Notes: generated by a model from the sequence alone, not told the origin. A stretch of 64,000 bases of DNA from Paulinella micropora (GCA_009731375.1 BJOX01000261.1:241514-305513); one strand, 5' to 3'. Positions 12,031 through 23,650 are shown, numbered from the stretch's first letter. Program-made: numbers and translations.

Positions 12031-12973
12031 TTATCTATGATTTATCTAGTAAACGCAAGTACAAGATTCTCTTGTTTTGCAGCACTCGGAACGTCTCGAC
12101 ACAGCAGTCAGTCTTGCGCGACGCGCACTGCTCAATGCCCGCGAGCAAGCCAAAGATACTGGACAGAGTGAACCAGGTCTGTATATTATTTCTTCTTTCC
12201 TAATAGTGTTATCATGCATGTGCATAGAAATGTATGCATATTTACATCCATGTATTGCGTGAGTATTAGTATGTACTCATGCAGCTGATGTGTTAAATAT
12301 GTTCTGAAGGTTGTGCAGGTTTTCTGGCGCCTAAGTTCTCGGAACTGTGCCAAGAGGTATCATATTATTTCTAAACTACGGGATGTAGGGATTGTGTGTG
12401 CCATTTGTGTGCCATGTGTCTGTATATGTGACCAACGACTTGTTGTTCAGAAACCTTGCTTGTGCGAACGCAACACCGCGAGCCAGAAGCCATGGTCCAG
12501 CTCAGGTCCCCTTTCCGTTTTCTTGATCTCACGGTACACGTTTTTCCAACGTGCATATCCACGTGTACAAGTGTGCAGGATTGTTCTCTATTTGTTTTTC
12601 TTATGCTCACTTCACCCTTCTCAACGCTTCAAGTTTTTTGTCATGATTCATGATTCAAGAACGCTCGCCTTTCGTAGACCCAGAATCAGAGGGAAGGGCT
12701 GTGAGGTCAAGGAAGGGTCGGTGGACAGGCAGCGGGAAAGCAAGTGGAACAATTTTTATAGAGGGATGTGCAGTTTTAAGTACAGGAGTATTCTAGCCTT
12801 TTCTTTTTCTTTTTTAATGTTTCAGTCGAATTCTCTTATCATTATCTAGCTTTCCCAGAAATTTATCAGACAGACAAATTTTCTCTTCATTGTTTTGCAC
12901 AGGTGCATTGTCCCCTCTAGAGACAATATCGCAACAGCTTGAAGATCTTGAGCTAGTTCTCACGCATTTGTGA
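6849..12973 (+). CDS. Host multi-exon gene, helix-rich protein of unknown function
   Basis: Ten exons can be chained with consistent phase: 6849-6908, 7449-7583, 8106-8193, 10206-10291, 10391-10453, 10904-10945, 11044-11185, 11788-11852, 12083-12176 and 12903-12973 (stop TGA). All introns are GT..AG; donors include GTAATG, GTAAGA, GTCAGT and GTAATT. Phases are 0,0,1,0,0,0,1,0,1 and every junction keeps the frame. The about 270 residues are rich in Leu/Ala helices (for example [39 protein letters not shown]), which suggests an alpha-solenoid protein, but I recognise no family. The 5' end is missing (perhaps the exon at 5371). The intron between 11185 and 11788 is full of TATC arrays. Confidence 0.75.
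7165..7375. repeat. GTAT, (AT)n and (GA)n microsatellites in an intron
   Basis: A GTAT array (7169-7207), then an (AT)n tract (about 7295-7349) running into (GA)n (7350-7374). All lie in the intron between the exons at 6849 and 7449. Confidence 0.9.
7663..7813. repeat. Poly-A tract interrupted by an N gap
   Basis: Poly-A from 7665, short G runs, N from 7728 to 7778, then poly-A to 7813. It is probably a homopolymer that broke the assembly and may be a retroposed poly-A tail. The G-rich bases near the gap are likely low-quality sequence. Confidence 0.8.
7929..8046. repeat. (GT)n/(GA)n compound microsatellite, duplicated
   Basis: A TGTG tract followed by GAGA occurs twice (about 7931-7980 and 8008-8045), separated by a short unique stretch. 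Intronic. Confidence 0.9.
8248..9012. repeat. Interspersed repeat element A embedded in a GATA array
   Basis: Unique sequence bounded by GATA/GACA repeats on both sides. Its first about 105 bases (landmarks GGTCTATCAGCTCTGCATAT and CCATTCCACCCCGCC) recur inverted at 11295-11402, so this is a dispersed repeat rather than host exon. No open frame of interest and no tRNA-like promoter boxes that I could see. Possibly a SINE- or MITE-like element with GATA tails. Confidence 0.6.
9013..9271. repeat. (GATA)n array with GGTA variants
   Basis: About 65 tandem tetranucleotides, mostly GATA, with blocks of GGTA. It separates element A from element B. Confidence 0.95.
9272..9720. repeat. Interspersed sequence B between GATA arrays
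   Basis: Begins GATATGTTTAATCTATGGGC, weakly like the start of element A, and ends directly at another GATA array. No coding frame is supported. Being bounded by GATA arrays on both sides, like A, suggests a related dispersed repeat, but no second copy is in the window. Confidence 0.4.
9721..9848. repeat. (GATA)n array
   Basis: About 32 nearly perfect GATA units. Confidence 0.95.
9857..10205 (+). repeat. Three decayed tandem copies of the exon at 10206-10291
   Basis: Units of about 118 bp begin near 9857, 9975 and 10090, ahead of the intact exon unit. All share CAGGAGTGG-like, GATGCGT-like and CTGCTAGAAAAT-like landmarks. The unit near 10090 keeps its acceptor (TTGCAG) but carries an in-frame TGA. 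The unit near 9975 stays open but its acceptor reads CCTG instead of CAG. Only the last unit keeps acceptor, open frame and donor together. Confidence 0.75.
10358..10390. repeat. (GTAT)n array in an intron
   Basis: Short GTAT array directly before the exon at 10391; further GTAT/GCAT arrays follow the exon (10454-10500). Confidence 0.85.
10500..10690 (+). repeat. Two decayed copies of the exon at 10391-10453
   Basis: Segments at about 10516-10566 and 10634-10686 repeat the 3' two thirds of the exon (CAGTCTGGTC-, GCTGCC-, CCTTTCTTT- and GGGCACAG-type landmarks), each followed by ATAT where the real exon has the donor GTAT. The copies are separated by GTAT arrays. They show duplication of exon plus microsatellite followed by loss of the donor. 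Confidence 0.75.
10691..10890. repeat. (TATC)n, (TA)n and (GTAT)n arrays
   Basis: TATC units (10695-10740), degenerate TATA/CATA (10741-10838) and GTAT (10840-10880), filling an intron. Confidence 0.9.
11186..11294. repeat. (TATC)n array
   Basis: About 26 TATC units starting immediately after the donor of the exon at 11044-11185. Confidence 0.95.
11295..11402 (-). repeat. Inverted fragment of element A
   Basis: Read on the minus strand it matches the first about 105 bases of the element at 8248, at roughly 90% identity by eye, with TATC arrays (the complement of GATA) on both sides. The shared flank type suggests that the element moves or duplicates together with GATA repeats. Confidence 0.75.
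11403..11695. repeat. (TATC)n arrays with a short unique spacer
   Basis: Two long arrays (11403-11494, 11558-11693). The spacer (about 11495-11557) includes GAGCATCTTCAGCACGCTGTCGGGTAG-type sequence resembling the 3' end of the exon at 11044-11185 and its donor. This may be another decayed exon copy. Confidence 0.85.
11860..12042. repeat. (TC)n/(TATC)n arrays
   Basis: Imperfect TATC with TC and TTATC interruptions in the intron after the exon at 11788-11852. Confidence 0.9.
12177..12902. other. Intron and nearby non-coding sequence
   Basis: Lies between the two 3'-most exons of the chained host gene. Open frames here (for example 12313-12849) show no motif and contain ordinary intron-like sequence. 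No repeat is apparent. Confidence 0.5.
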
Positions 12974-13123
12974 AGAGGCCACCGCAGTTGCCAGGCCGGG
13001 GTCCTGCTCGTCGTCCCCTGGCCTGAAGCAGACCCGCAGTTTCTGGACACACAGGCCTTCTAGGTCCCGTAAGTTGGTGGACAGCCACTGCTTGACTACT
13101 CACAAGCTCTGGATGGGGACTCG

Positions 13124-13124
<1 letters not shown>

Positions 13125-13171
<47 letters not shown>

Positions 13172-13181
13172 NNNNNNNNNN
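13125..13181. repeat. Poly-C homopolymer next to a 10-N gap
   Basis: A run of more than 40 C followed by N. It is probably an assembly-breaking homopolymer whose true length is unknown. Confidence 0.9.
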
Positions 13182-13203
13182 CCGGCCATAGTGCATCGCT
13201 TAC

Positions 13204-13587
13204 CTGTGTCACGTCAATAATCACCTTGTGCATTACGCTGTATTCTCCATCAATCTTTTCACCTTCAATCCGAATGAAATGGCATTGGATTCATTGCAAG
13301 ATAAGTTTCAGCTCCTGATTTTGGTACTCGACCACATCCATATCCAGAGAATCACTTGCACTAGTAAGTTTGATAATAAGGCTGGGTAGCCATGGCGTAA
13401 ATCTTTGCTGCTCTATGGTCAGCCCTCCATGGCTTTTGAGAATCGGCGCAGCCGTAGACATATCGCAGTGGAGAATAATCTCAGACATTTTGTTGTTTTT
13501 GCTGGACCATGAGTGGTTACACAAGTCAATATGCTGTAGACTTCTCAAAGACAGTAACTTCAGGGGGAAGGGGGGCAGCAAGCTCAC
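13204..13587 (-). CDS. Possible minus-strand exon, weakly SKP1-like
   Basis: On the minus strand a frame runs from 13587 (an internal Met begins MSEIILHCDMSTAAPIL) to an in-frame TGA at 13291-13289, then stays open to a strong donor, CAG then GTAAGC, at 13204/13203. The text ELKLILQ-stop-IQCH recalls the SKP1 stretch in which a Trp lies between a short helix and a His, but the remainder is not clearly SKP1. The exon lies between the last chained exon of the host gene and the terminal-type exon at 14064, on the other strand. Product and connection are uncertain. Confidence 0.3.
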
Positions 13588-14063
13588 TCATAGAGTCTCC
13601 AACCCAGTGAGCGCGACAGAGGCGTTGAACCAGACAGCCGCAAATGGAACTATTTTCATCGGCTCAGACCAGATCGACTCAGACCAGAATGCTTCGTTAA
13701 TTCTGCCATTGAGCATTAGATCTGTTGCGCCTGATATTTTCTTTTCCTTGCAAGCTACGTTCGATCGCGGGGCCCGTTCAAAGGCGGCCTCAGAATTGAA
13801 AAAAGTCTGTCCCCTCCCCCCCCCCCTTCTCCCCTTCTCCCCCCTGCAGTGGTGTTCCTCGGTCAGCGGGGCCACCAGTCCACGGGCCTGGTCCAGGGCG
13901 CCACCGGTTGGTTGGTACAGACGTGACAGTCGTGTGTGTGTGTGTGTGTGTGTACAGACAAGAAAACTCTTGCTTTTCACACAGTCCGGGATCTTAGCTG
14001 CGGGAGAGCTCCGGTGACTGGCCAGCTAACCAAACGCCAGGCCACGCTGCACTGTGTTTGCAG

Positions 14064-14282
14064 GAGGATGCGGTATGGCAGAGGCTGGACGTGTTGGGCG
14101 CTCTGACTGCAGGCCTAGCGCGGCGGCTACTGCCGTTGCTACTGGTAGCATTGGGAGAGGGGCTGGACGCGAGCCAAATGCTCCCACCTCTGCAAGCGCT
14201 GGTGGTTGAGTATGCCTTACCAACAGCCTGGGATCAGGTGCAGCAAGCCATGAAATACGTGACCGAGCGTGCCCAGCAATAA
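14064..14282 (+). CDS. Terminal-type exon, host gene
   Basis: After a good acceptor (TGTGTTTGCAG) the frame reads EDAVWQRLDVLGALTAG and stays open for 72 codons to TAA at 14280-14282. The peptide is helix-rich (LARRLLPLLLVALGEG), like the chained exons upstream. The exon at 12903 ends in its own TGA and its alternative donor is in the wrong phase, so this is either the end of the same gene through an exon I missed or the last exon of a separate gene. AT-rich block B starts within about 50 bases of its stop. Confidence 0.55.
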   Translation, partial: EDAVWQRLDVLGALTAGLARRLLPLLLVALGEGLDASQMLPPLQALVVEYALPTAWDQVQQAMKYVTERAQQ

Positions 14283-16880
14283 GCCCGAATGCCAATTCCC
14301 TGACTCTTGAGTTCGAAAAAGGCAAAGTGACTCCAAATATATTAAGACCGGAAGTCTTAACCCTTACGAGCTCAAAGTAAAAATGGAATTTAATAATAAA
14401 TTGAACACAACTGGTCAAGGCTAACCTCCACTTCTAAAGTAGAAAGGGAAGCCACAATTGAACCCAAACAACAAGCCAAAGGGAAAAACCGCTAAAAACG
14501 GAGTGTCCCTTTGACACGGGTCAATTGACACGATGTGTTACATCCGTAACCTGCACAAATGCCAAAACATACCACAAACAATAACCCATAAGTGCAATTT
14601 CCCTTATTTAGCCATAAATTCCCAGTCACGGGAAAAACGGCTAAATTTCACGGAATTTCCGTGCCAATTTTCCTTAACTTCAAACGGTTACTACATACGC
14701 TACAAAAGGATCGGGTAAACGCTATTAATGTGGGAGGTTCATTAGTGACTATGAAAACGGAGGCAAAATCTACTCATGGAGTTTTTGTACTTTTTTCTAC
14801 ACGCCTTTTTTTATTGTAAAGAGCACATCTGAATCTACTGGGGGAAAGAAACTGTGACAAAATTTTTTTACTTTTGAATTTGAATTCTGTTGTAAGAGTT
14901 AACAGTTACATGTATTTTAAAAAGAAAATTACGTTTTTTTAATGATAAGACAAGGGGGGTGTGAAAATTTGGTGCGCAGTAGTTTAAGCTGCAAACTTTT
15001 TAAATCTACAAACCTTTTTGAAAAAGCTTTCCTGGTTTAGGAGGAGATTTTCCTGGAGTTTGTGCTATTTCTGACTATTTTTTGGAAATGATCGTTTTCT
15101 GTGGTGATTTGCGGGCAGATCGTGCTAGGAAAAGATAGCAGTCCAGAAGTCAGAAAATGTGCGTTGTATTTCTCAGCTTGAGAATGTGCTCCTGTACTGT
15201 GTGTTATGTAAATGAGTAGATAGCATGTGTTCAATTACTTGTGTTTAAGGATTTTTTATATCGATGTGTGTGGACAACAAACCATCTGACTAAAAACAGT
15301 GTTCCAGCACTTCGAAAAAAAATATGATCCTGCTTTTTGAATAGGTTTAGCGTTGTAATGTACTACTAATACCCGTTACTCCACCTAGACAATTTACCGG
15401 TAATTTGGATAGTCTTAGTCATAGGCAGGCTCATAGGCCGGACAGTTATTAATACCTTTATTACTGACAAGGACACTTTCTAGAGTACTCGCGAATCATA
15501 GTCTGGAATGCCTAGAATCAAATGAGTATTACCATTCTGTAAAGGTCATAACATCATAAATTTGTGTGACCCAAAGTCATTAAAAGTCTTTTCTTCGGTT
15601 ATGGAGTCTTTATCCTTAGCGGGGTAGCTTCCCTAAACTCTGCGTTTGAGTGATAGATTACTTTGTTTAGCTATTTTTTAGTCAGGAAACAAGTGAAATT
15701 CGTTCACATACTTATTAAAACTCATTTTATGTGATACTACTGATTTTCAAAATCTTCATGAGTTTTGGGAGTGTCAACAGAAATTTTCCAAAAACACAAA
15801 AAAATGCAACTTGGAATCTCTGTGGATAATGTTTTCGACACTCCAGGTACCTTTTGAAGTGTGCAGAAGTCCTTTTTGAATGTATATTTTAGTTGAAAAC
15901 AATAAATTTTACTGAAAGCACTCTGGAGGCATCAGACCTGAAATCACTGTTTTTCTCTCAGACAACAGCATGACTTTGAAGAATCATGAGTCATTACTTG
16001 TACTATACATAATGCTCCTTCGTTTTTATTGATTGAAACCATGCTCTATGACTTGGAGTTCAGTTCAAGTTTTCAGTATAAATTTTCTGGACATAATATT
16101 CACCCTCTCATTAAGTTTAAGAGCCGATTTCACAGGATGTTTGAAGTGCAAAAAAAGTCCGAGTCCTGACATGAATTATCAAGTTCAAGTAGTTTCATAA
16201 GGCTTTATTGATAAAAAACGGATTGGTACATCAATCAGTGTATACTACCACCTTCATAACTCAATAACTCTGACTAGAACAGTAACTCTGACTAGAACAG
16301 TCGCAAACTATCAAGAAGACATATTTGACCACCTTTTGAAGTACTGCTTTCCAAGGAATGATGTGCAGTCAAAGAGAAAAATTACCAAAGAATTTCTTAA
16401 AACATTATCAAATGAGACATGATAAACAAGGCTGCATAGTTAGACTACAGAAAGAAAGTGAATGTAAGAAAAAAAAATAGCTTTCGCTTCCTACTCTCTT
16501 TTTGTGTTTTTTGACACTTGGCTTGAATAAAAAAAAATTTCGATAGCGTTGTGCCATCTGGACACTTTTCCAAAAAATTTGGGAAAATTTCCATCCAATA
16601 TGGTGAAAAGTTTTACTAAACTTCATTCGAATCTTTTATAAAAACTACTTAATATTTTTCATACCGATTGAAGATTCTCAAAGCTATTCACTTGAACCTT
16701 AATATAGTAAAGTTTGATGACTCGAATGGCAAAGCCGACACTAATGAACCTCATAGGGCAATGAAATTACATATGCGGTTAAGTGTAAAATATAGGATTT
16801 AAGGCCCTATGGGATTTAAGCTTCCAAGCTTATCCTCATACCCCTTTTTCCTAATACAACATTAAAACCGGAACTTCCAT
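14283..16880. other. AT-rich DNA without recognisable genes
   Basis: Composition changes sharply just after the upstream stop codon. Only short frames occur (the longest are about 75 codons) and none has a motif. A 14-base inverted match (GAGGTTCATTAGTG near 14736 and its complement near 16739) is the only repeat I noticed. It may be degraded retrotransposon or viral flank, given the copia remnant that follows. Confidence 0.5.
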
Positions 16881-16881
16881 A

Positions 16882-18017
16882 TTGTTCAAAACCGGAAATG
16901 TAATACTAGAAGAATTCATCGGATGTCTGGCGTACATGAAAGTAGACGCAAAGAGGGGAAAAGGCGAGAGGGGGAGGAAAGTTTTATTTCTCGGGTACGA
17001 AAGAAACAACGGCTATTATCGCGTATACGATCCGGTTGCGAGGAAAATATTCTGTAATGTCAGTGATGTTATTTTGGACGTTTGGATATTGGGGAAGAGG
17101 GGGGCATCTAAGTCACTCGAAAGAGATGATGTTGAGGGCGAGATGTTTTCTGTTAATTGGCAACAGCCCCCCACTCCCCTATCGCAACAAATGACCCCAG
17201 AAAGTCAAGGAACCGTTTCAGGGGAGGACCCGGATGAGAGATTCTGGCAGGGGGAGGAAGTCCCCCGGTAGGAACTCTCCCTCCCGCTCCGATCCTTACT
17301 CAGGAATTCCCCCCTGAAGAATCACTTCACGCTCCGCAAACTGACGAGGATAGTGAGGCGGAAGAGGGACCGGTGTTCGTGAGCACGAGTCCGCCCCCCT
17401 TAGAGCCTCCGAGTCCCAAAGTTGCACAGCCGAGTGATGAGCAGGGGGGGATAACGAAAGCAAGAAGGGGGCGTAAGCCTAAAGAAAAGCAAAAATTGTC
17501 CGGAACGTACGTGGAAATCCCGGCAAGGGCTTTTCGGGGAGCAGTGGGCTAGGTTGATTTACGGGGATAAATGAGAGACGGCGATACGACGGGGAACAGC
17601 AACGGCCCCGTCTGCTCCTGTTACCCGTAAATCTAAACGTTTTCCCGCGCATAGTGTCTTGTTTGACGACGGCGTTACAGATAAAATATTAGACACAGAA
17701 ATCATCAAATGCGCCAAAGTCCCGAAACAGACAGAACCAATACCCGAATCTCGTGAGCAAAAAGCCATAACCGCACCACCACCCTTATCGACCAACAAAA
17801 ATCCTGATTCTGATCTCAATACCAACGATCCCGGGGTTGAGGTCACCTCAGAATTTGCGTTTGTCGAGGGGGAGAGGGAGAGGGTAGAGATGCAGAGAGC
17901 AGCGCATAAACCGGAATGGATATCACACGAACAGGCGGAAATTTTGAGTGAAAACATTATCACGGGAAAGAGGGCTAGGAACGCTCATGTTGAGGTATGT
18001 GCCCGGAAGGAACTTGA
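16882..18017 (+). pseudogene. Ty1/copia retrotransposon pol remnant
   Basis: The first frame (16882-17271) contains IGCLAYMKVD, KVLFLGYERNNGYYRVYD and IFCNVSDVILD, the conserved segment that follows integrase in Ty1/copia polyproteins (FGCxAYVHV...GYRLYDP...RDVxF). A Pro/Glu-rich linker continues in a second frame (about 17270-17550) and then a third (from about 17620). It ends in EWISHEQAEILSENIITG, like the segment just before copia reverse transcriptase. The RT itself is absent because the AATATT satellite starts at about 18020. At least two frameshifts plus truncation make this a dead fragment. GC content is higher than in the AT-rich flanks. Confidence 0.75.
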
Positions 18018-21000
18018 ACTTCCAAAAAGCAATATTAATATTGAAATGTATGCAATATTAATATTGCAAAAAAGCAATATTAATATTGAAATATGCAATA
18101 TTAATATTGCCAAAAAGCAATATTAATATTGAAATTATCCAATATTAATATTTCCAAAAAGCAATATTGATAGTGAAATGCAAGCAATATTAATATTGCC
18201 AAAAAGCAATATTAATATTGAAATTATGCAATATTAATATTGCCAAAAAGCAATATTAATATTAAAATGTATGCAATATTGATATTGCCAAAAAGTAATA
18301 TTAATATTGAAATTATGCAATATTAATATTGCCAAAAAGCAACATTAATATTAAAATGAATGCAAAATTAATATTGCCAAAAAGCAATATTAATATTGAA
18401 ATTATTCAATATTAATATTGCAAAAAAGCAATATTAATATTGAAATTGATGCAATATTAATATTGCAACAAAGCAATATTAATATTGAAATTATGCAATA
18501 TTGATATTGCAAAAAAGCAATATTAATATTGCAATGTATGCAATATTAACAAAAAAGCAATATTAATATTGAAATTACGCAATATTAATATTGCAACAAA
18601 GCAATATTAATATTGAAATGTATGCAATATTGATATTGCCAAAAAGCAATATTAATATTGAAATTATGCAATATTAATATTGCCAAAAAGCAATATTAAT
18701 ATTGAAATTATTCAATATTAATATTGCAAAAAAGCAATATTAATATTGAAAAAATGTAATATTAATATTTTCAAAAAGCAATATTAATATTGAAATTATA
18801 CAATATTAGTATTGCAAAAAAGCAATATTAATGTTTAAATTGATGCAATATTAGTATTGCAAAAAAAAATTAATATTGAAATTATGCAATATTAATATTG
18901 CAAAAAAGCAATATTGATGTTGAAATTGATGCAATATCAATATTGCCAAAAAGCAATATTAATATTGAAATGGATGCAATATTAATATTGCAACAAAGCA
19001 ATATTAATATTGAAAGCGATGCAATATTAATATTGCAAGAAAGCAATATTAATATTGAAATTATGCAATGTAAAATATTAATATTGAAATTATGCAATAT
19101 TAATATTGCTAAAAAACAATATTAATGTTGAAATGTATGCAATATTGATATTGCCAAAAAGCAATATTAATATTGAAATTATGCAATATTAATATTGCCA
19201 AAAAGCAATATTAATATTGAAATTATTCAATATTAATATTGCAAAAAAGCAATATTAATATTAAAATGTATGCAATATTAATATTACCAAAAAGGAATAT
19301 TAATATTGAAATTATTCAATATTAATATTGCAAAAAAGCAATATTAATATTGAAATTGATGCAATATTAATATTGCCCAAAAGGAATATTAATATTGAAA
19401 CTATACAATATTAATATTGCAAAAAAGAAATATTAATGTTTAAATTGATGCAATATTAATATTGCAAAAAAAAAATATTAATATTGAAATTATGCAATAT
19501 TAATATTGCAAAAAAACAATATTAATATTGAAACCGATGCAATATCAATATTGCAAGAAAACAATATTAATAATAAAATTATGCAACATTAATATTGCAA
19601 AAAAGGGAATATTAATATTGAAATTATGCAATATTATTGTGAAAAAGCAATATTAATATTGAAATTGATGCAATATTAATATTCAGCGGCAAAAAAGCAA
19701 TATTAATATTGAAATGTATGCAATATTAATATTGCAAAAAACCAATATTAATATTGAAATTGATGCAATATTAATATTGCAGAAAACAATATTAATATTG
19801 CAATGTATGCAATATTAATATTGCAAAAAAATAATATTAATATTGAAATTGATACAATATTAATATTGCAAAAAAGCAATATTAATATTGAAAATATTGA
19901 AATTGATCCAATATTAATATTGTTTTTTGCAATACTAATATTGAAAATGTTGTAATTGATGCAATATTAATATTCAACAAAAGCAATATTAATATTGCAA
20001 AAGAGCAATGTTAAGATTGAAAATATTGAAATTGATACAATATGAATATTGCAAAAAAGCAATATTAATATTGAAATTATTCAATATTAATATTGCAAAA
20101 AAGCAATATTAATATTGAAATTGATGCAATATTAATATTGCAAAAAAGCAATATTAATATTGAAATTATGCAATATTGATATTGCAAAAAAAGCAATATT
20201 AATATTGAAATTAATGCAATATTAACAAAAAAAAGCAATATTAATATTGAAATTACGCAATATTAATATTGCAACAAAGCAATATTAATATTGAAATGTA
20301 TGCAATATTGATATTGCCAAAAAGCAATATTAATATTGAAATTATGCAATATTAATATTGCCAAAAAGCAATATTAATATTGAAATTATTCAATATTAAT
20401 ATTGCAAAAAAGCAATATTAATATTGAAAAAAATGTAATATTAATATTTTCAAAAAGCAATATTAATATTGAAATTATAAAATATTAGTATTGCAAAAAA
20501 GCAATTTTAATGTTTAAATTGATGCAATATTAGTATTGCAAAAAAAAATAATAATATTGAAATTATGCAATATTAATATTGCAAAAAAGCAATATTGATG
20601 TTGAAATTGATGCAATATCAATATTGCCAAAAAGCAATATTAATATTGAAATGGATGCAATATTAATATTGCAACAAAGCAATATTAATATTGAAAGCGA
20701 TGCAATATTAATATTGCAAGAAAGCAATATTAATATTGAAATTATGCAATGTAAAATATTAATATTGAAATTATGCAATATTAATATTGCTAAAAAACAA
20801 TATTAATGTTGAAATGTATGCAATATTGATATTGCCAAAAAGCAATATTAATATTGAAATTATGCAATATTAATATTGCCAAAAAGCAATATTAATATTG
20901 AAATTATTCAATATTAATATTGCAAAAAAGCAATATTAATATTAAAATGTATGCAATATTAATATTACCAAAAAGGAATATTAATATTGAAATTATTCAA

Positions 21001-22560
21001 TATTAATATTGCAAAAAAGCAATATTAATATTGAAATTGATGCAATATTAATATTGCCCAAAAGGAATATTAATATTGAAACTATACAATATTAATATTG
21101 CAAAAAAGAAATATTAATGTTTAAATTGATGCAATATTAATATTGCAAAAAAAAAATATTAATATTGAAATTATGCAATATTAATATTGCAAAAAAGCAA
21201 TATTAATGTTGAAATTGATGCAATATTAATGTTGCCAAAAAGCAATATTAATATTGAAATTATGCAATATTAATATTGCAACAAAACAATATTAATATTG
21301 AAACCGATGCAATATCAATATTGCAAGAAAACAATATTAATAATAAAATTATGCAACATTAATATTGCAAAAAAGGGAATATTAATATTGAAATTATGCA
21401 ATATTATTGTGAAAAAGCAATATTAATATTGAAATTGATGCAATATTAATATTCAGCGGCAAAAAAGCAATATTAATATTGAAATGTATGCAATATTAAT
21501 ATTGCAAAAAACCAATATTAATATTGAAATTGATGCAATATTAATATTGCAGAAAACAATATTAATATTGCAATGTATGCAATATTAATATTGCAAAAAA
21601 TAATATTAATATTGAAATTGATACAATATTAATATTGCAAAAAAGCAATATTAATATTGAAAATATTGAAATTGATCCAATATTAATATTGTTTTTTGCA
21701 ATACTAATATTGAAAATGTTGTAATTGATGCAATATTAATATTCAACAAAAGCAATATTAATATTGCAAAAGAGCAATGTTAATATTGAAAATATTGAAA
21801 TTGATGCAATATGAATATTGCAAAAAAGCAATATTAATATTGAAATTATTCAATATTAATATTGCAAAAAAGCAATATTAATATTGAAATGTATGCAATA
21901 TTTTATATTTCAAAAAAATATTGAAATTGATGTAATGATATTAATATTTCAAAAAAGCAATATTAATATTGAAATTAATGCAATATTAATATTGCAAAAA
22001 AGCAATATTAATATTGAAATTATTCAATATTAATATTACAAAAAAACAATATTAATATTGAAATTGATGCAATATTCATATTGGAAAAAAGCAATATTAA
22101 TATTGAAAATATTTAAAATTGATGCAATATTATTTTTTTTCAATATTAATATTGAAAATATTGAAATTGATGCAATATTGATATTGAACAAAAGCAATAT
22201 TAATACTGCAAAAGACGAATATCAAAAATTGAAAATATTGAAATTAATGCAATATTAATATTGTAAAAAAGCAATATTAATATTGAAAATATTGAAGTTA
22301 ATGCAATATTAATATTGCACAAAAACGATATTAAAATTGAAAATATTGAAATTGATGCAATATTAATATTGCAAAAGAACAATATTAAAATTGAAAATAT
22401 TGAAATTGATGCAATATTAATATTGTTTTTTTCAATATTTTATTTAAAGTATTGCAATCGATGCTATATGAATATTGTTTTTTTGCAATATTAATATTGA
22501 AAATATTGATTTTGATGCAATATTAATATTGCAAAAAAAACAATATTTCAATTTTTTAAA
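18018..22560. repeat. AT-rich satellite built on the palindrome CAATATTAATATTG
   Basis: About 4.5 kb of alternating 20-25-bp monomers. The core, CAATATTAATATTG, is a perfect 14-bp palindrome, with spacers AAAAAAG, AAATTATG or AAATTGATG, giving an about 44-bp dimeric unit. Superimposed is a higher-order direct duplication: about 18.54-20.05 kb recurs at about 20.22-21.83 kb with nearly identical variants. The offset is 1681 bp in the first part and grows to 1769 bp after one extra 88-bp block near 21.2 kb. Units become more degenerate after 21.9 kb. The open frames inside are repeat translation (NINIE repeats), not genes. Confidence 0.95.
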
Positions 22561-23296
22561 AAAATATATATTGCTGGGACTTAGACACTTACGCATCCCT
22601 GGCTAGCAGTGAGAAATATTGAAAAAAGGATCATTCAATATCTTTTGAAAAAAATTAATTTTTGCAAAAAAAATATTGATTTTTTGTTTTTTTTTAAGTA
22701 TTGAAAGCTGAATTTAAGGTATCCGGTGCCACTAGGTGAGATTTTTTGAGTTACACTGCCGGCCCAGCAGCAAAATCTGCTATGTAAAATTAATATTTTC
22801 ACCAATATTAATATTAATTTTTGATCAATACCAATATTAACTTTAAAATCAATATCTTAAAACTCCGGGTACTGGTACTAGTACTAGATATATTGAGAGA
22901 GATGTTGAGAGAGATATTGAGAGATATTGAGAGATGTTGAGAGAGAGAGGTCTTACTATTTTGTTTTCGCTTGTTGTGGGACATATATAATGTGATGCAA
23001 TCAATGGCTAGAATGGAAACGACTTTTTGAACTGACACGTGTACAAACGGTCAAAAATGAAGCCGGAACTTTGCAATTCCTGTATGAAAACGTTATTTGC
23101 CTTTTTCTTCCGTATCATGCTTCAAATTTTCGACCGACCGCGAATACGTCTGTTTCTTTCTTTGTTGTGTGTGGTGTGTGTGTATGTATGTATGTGTGTA
23201 TGTGTGTGTGTATATATTATATTTATACTTATATTTGTGTGTATGTGTGTATGTGTGTGTGTGTGCTCTCTTTTTTTTTCTCTCTCTCTCTCTCTT
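22561..23296. other. AT-rich non-coding DNA
   Basis: Satellite decay products up to about 22850, a short GAGAGATATT/GAGAGATGTT run (22889-22950), then GT/GTAT and CT tracts (23165-23296). No gene seen. Confidence 0.6.
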
Positions 23297-23604
23297 CTTC
23301 TTCTTCGTTTTTATTGAGAGAACAATTTTTACAATTGGACTCAGGGAACTTCCACGTGAAAAGTATAGCTAGTAAGTTATACCTTTATCAAAGGTGGGAA
23401 CCTAGTTATTCAGTTGAGCGTATTAAGGAAGATATTAAATATTAAATTAGTATTCAGCGGCTCAGTATTAATATTATATTATAGTTATTAAAATTTATAT
23501 TTTTGCTTAGATATGTTGCGCGGTGATATATATTATTATGCTATGTTATGGATATGTAATTGTAAAGGTGTAGTCGTATGTGTGGCGGCCCCCCCCTCTC
23601 TTTT

Positions 23605-23650
<46 letters not shown>

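Noticed and set aside
14736-16752. Terminal inverted repeats of a 2-kb transposon
   Set aside because: Only 14 bases match, the match does not extend, and there is no transposase or target duplication.
18018-22560. CRISPR-like array of regular repeats and spacers
   Set aside because: The repeats are 14-bp palindromes with A-rich spacers that are themselves repeated; there are no unique spacers and no cas genes, and the genome is eukaryotic. It is a satellite.
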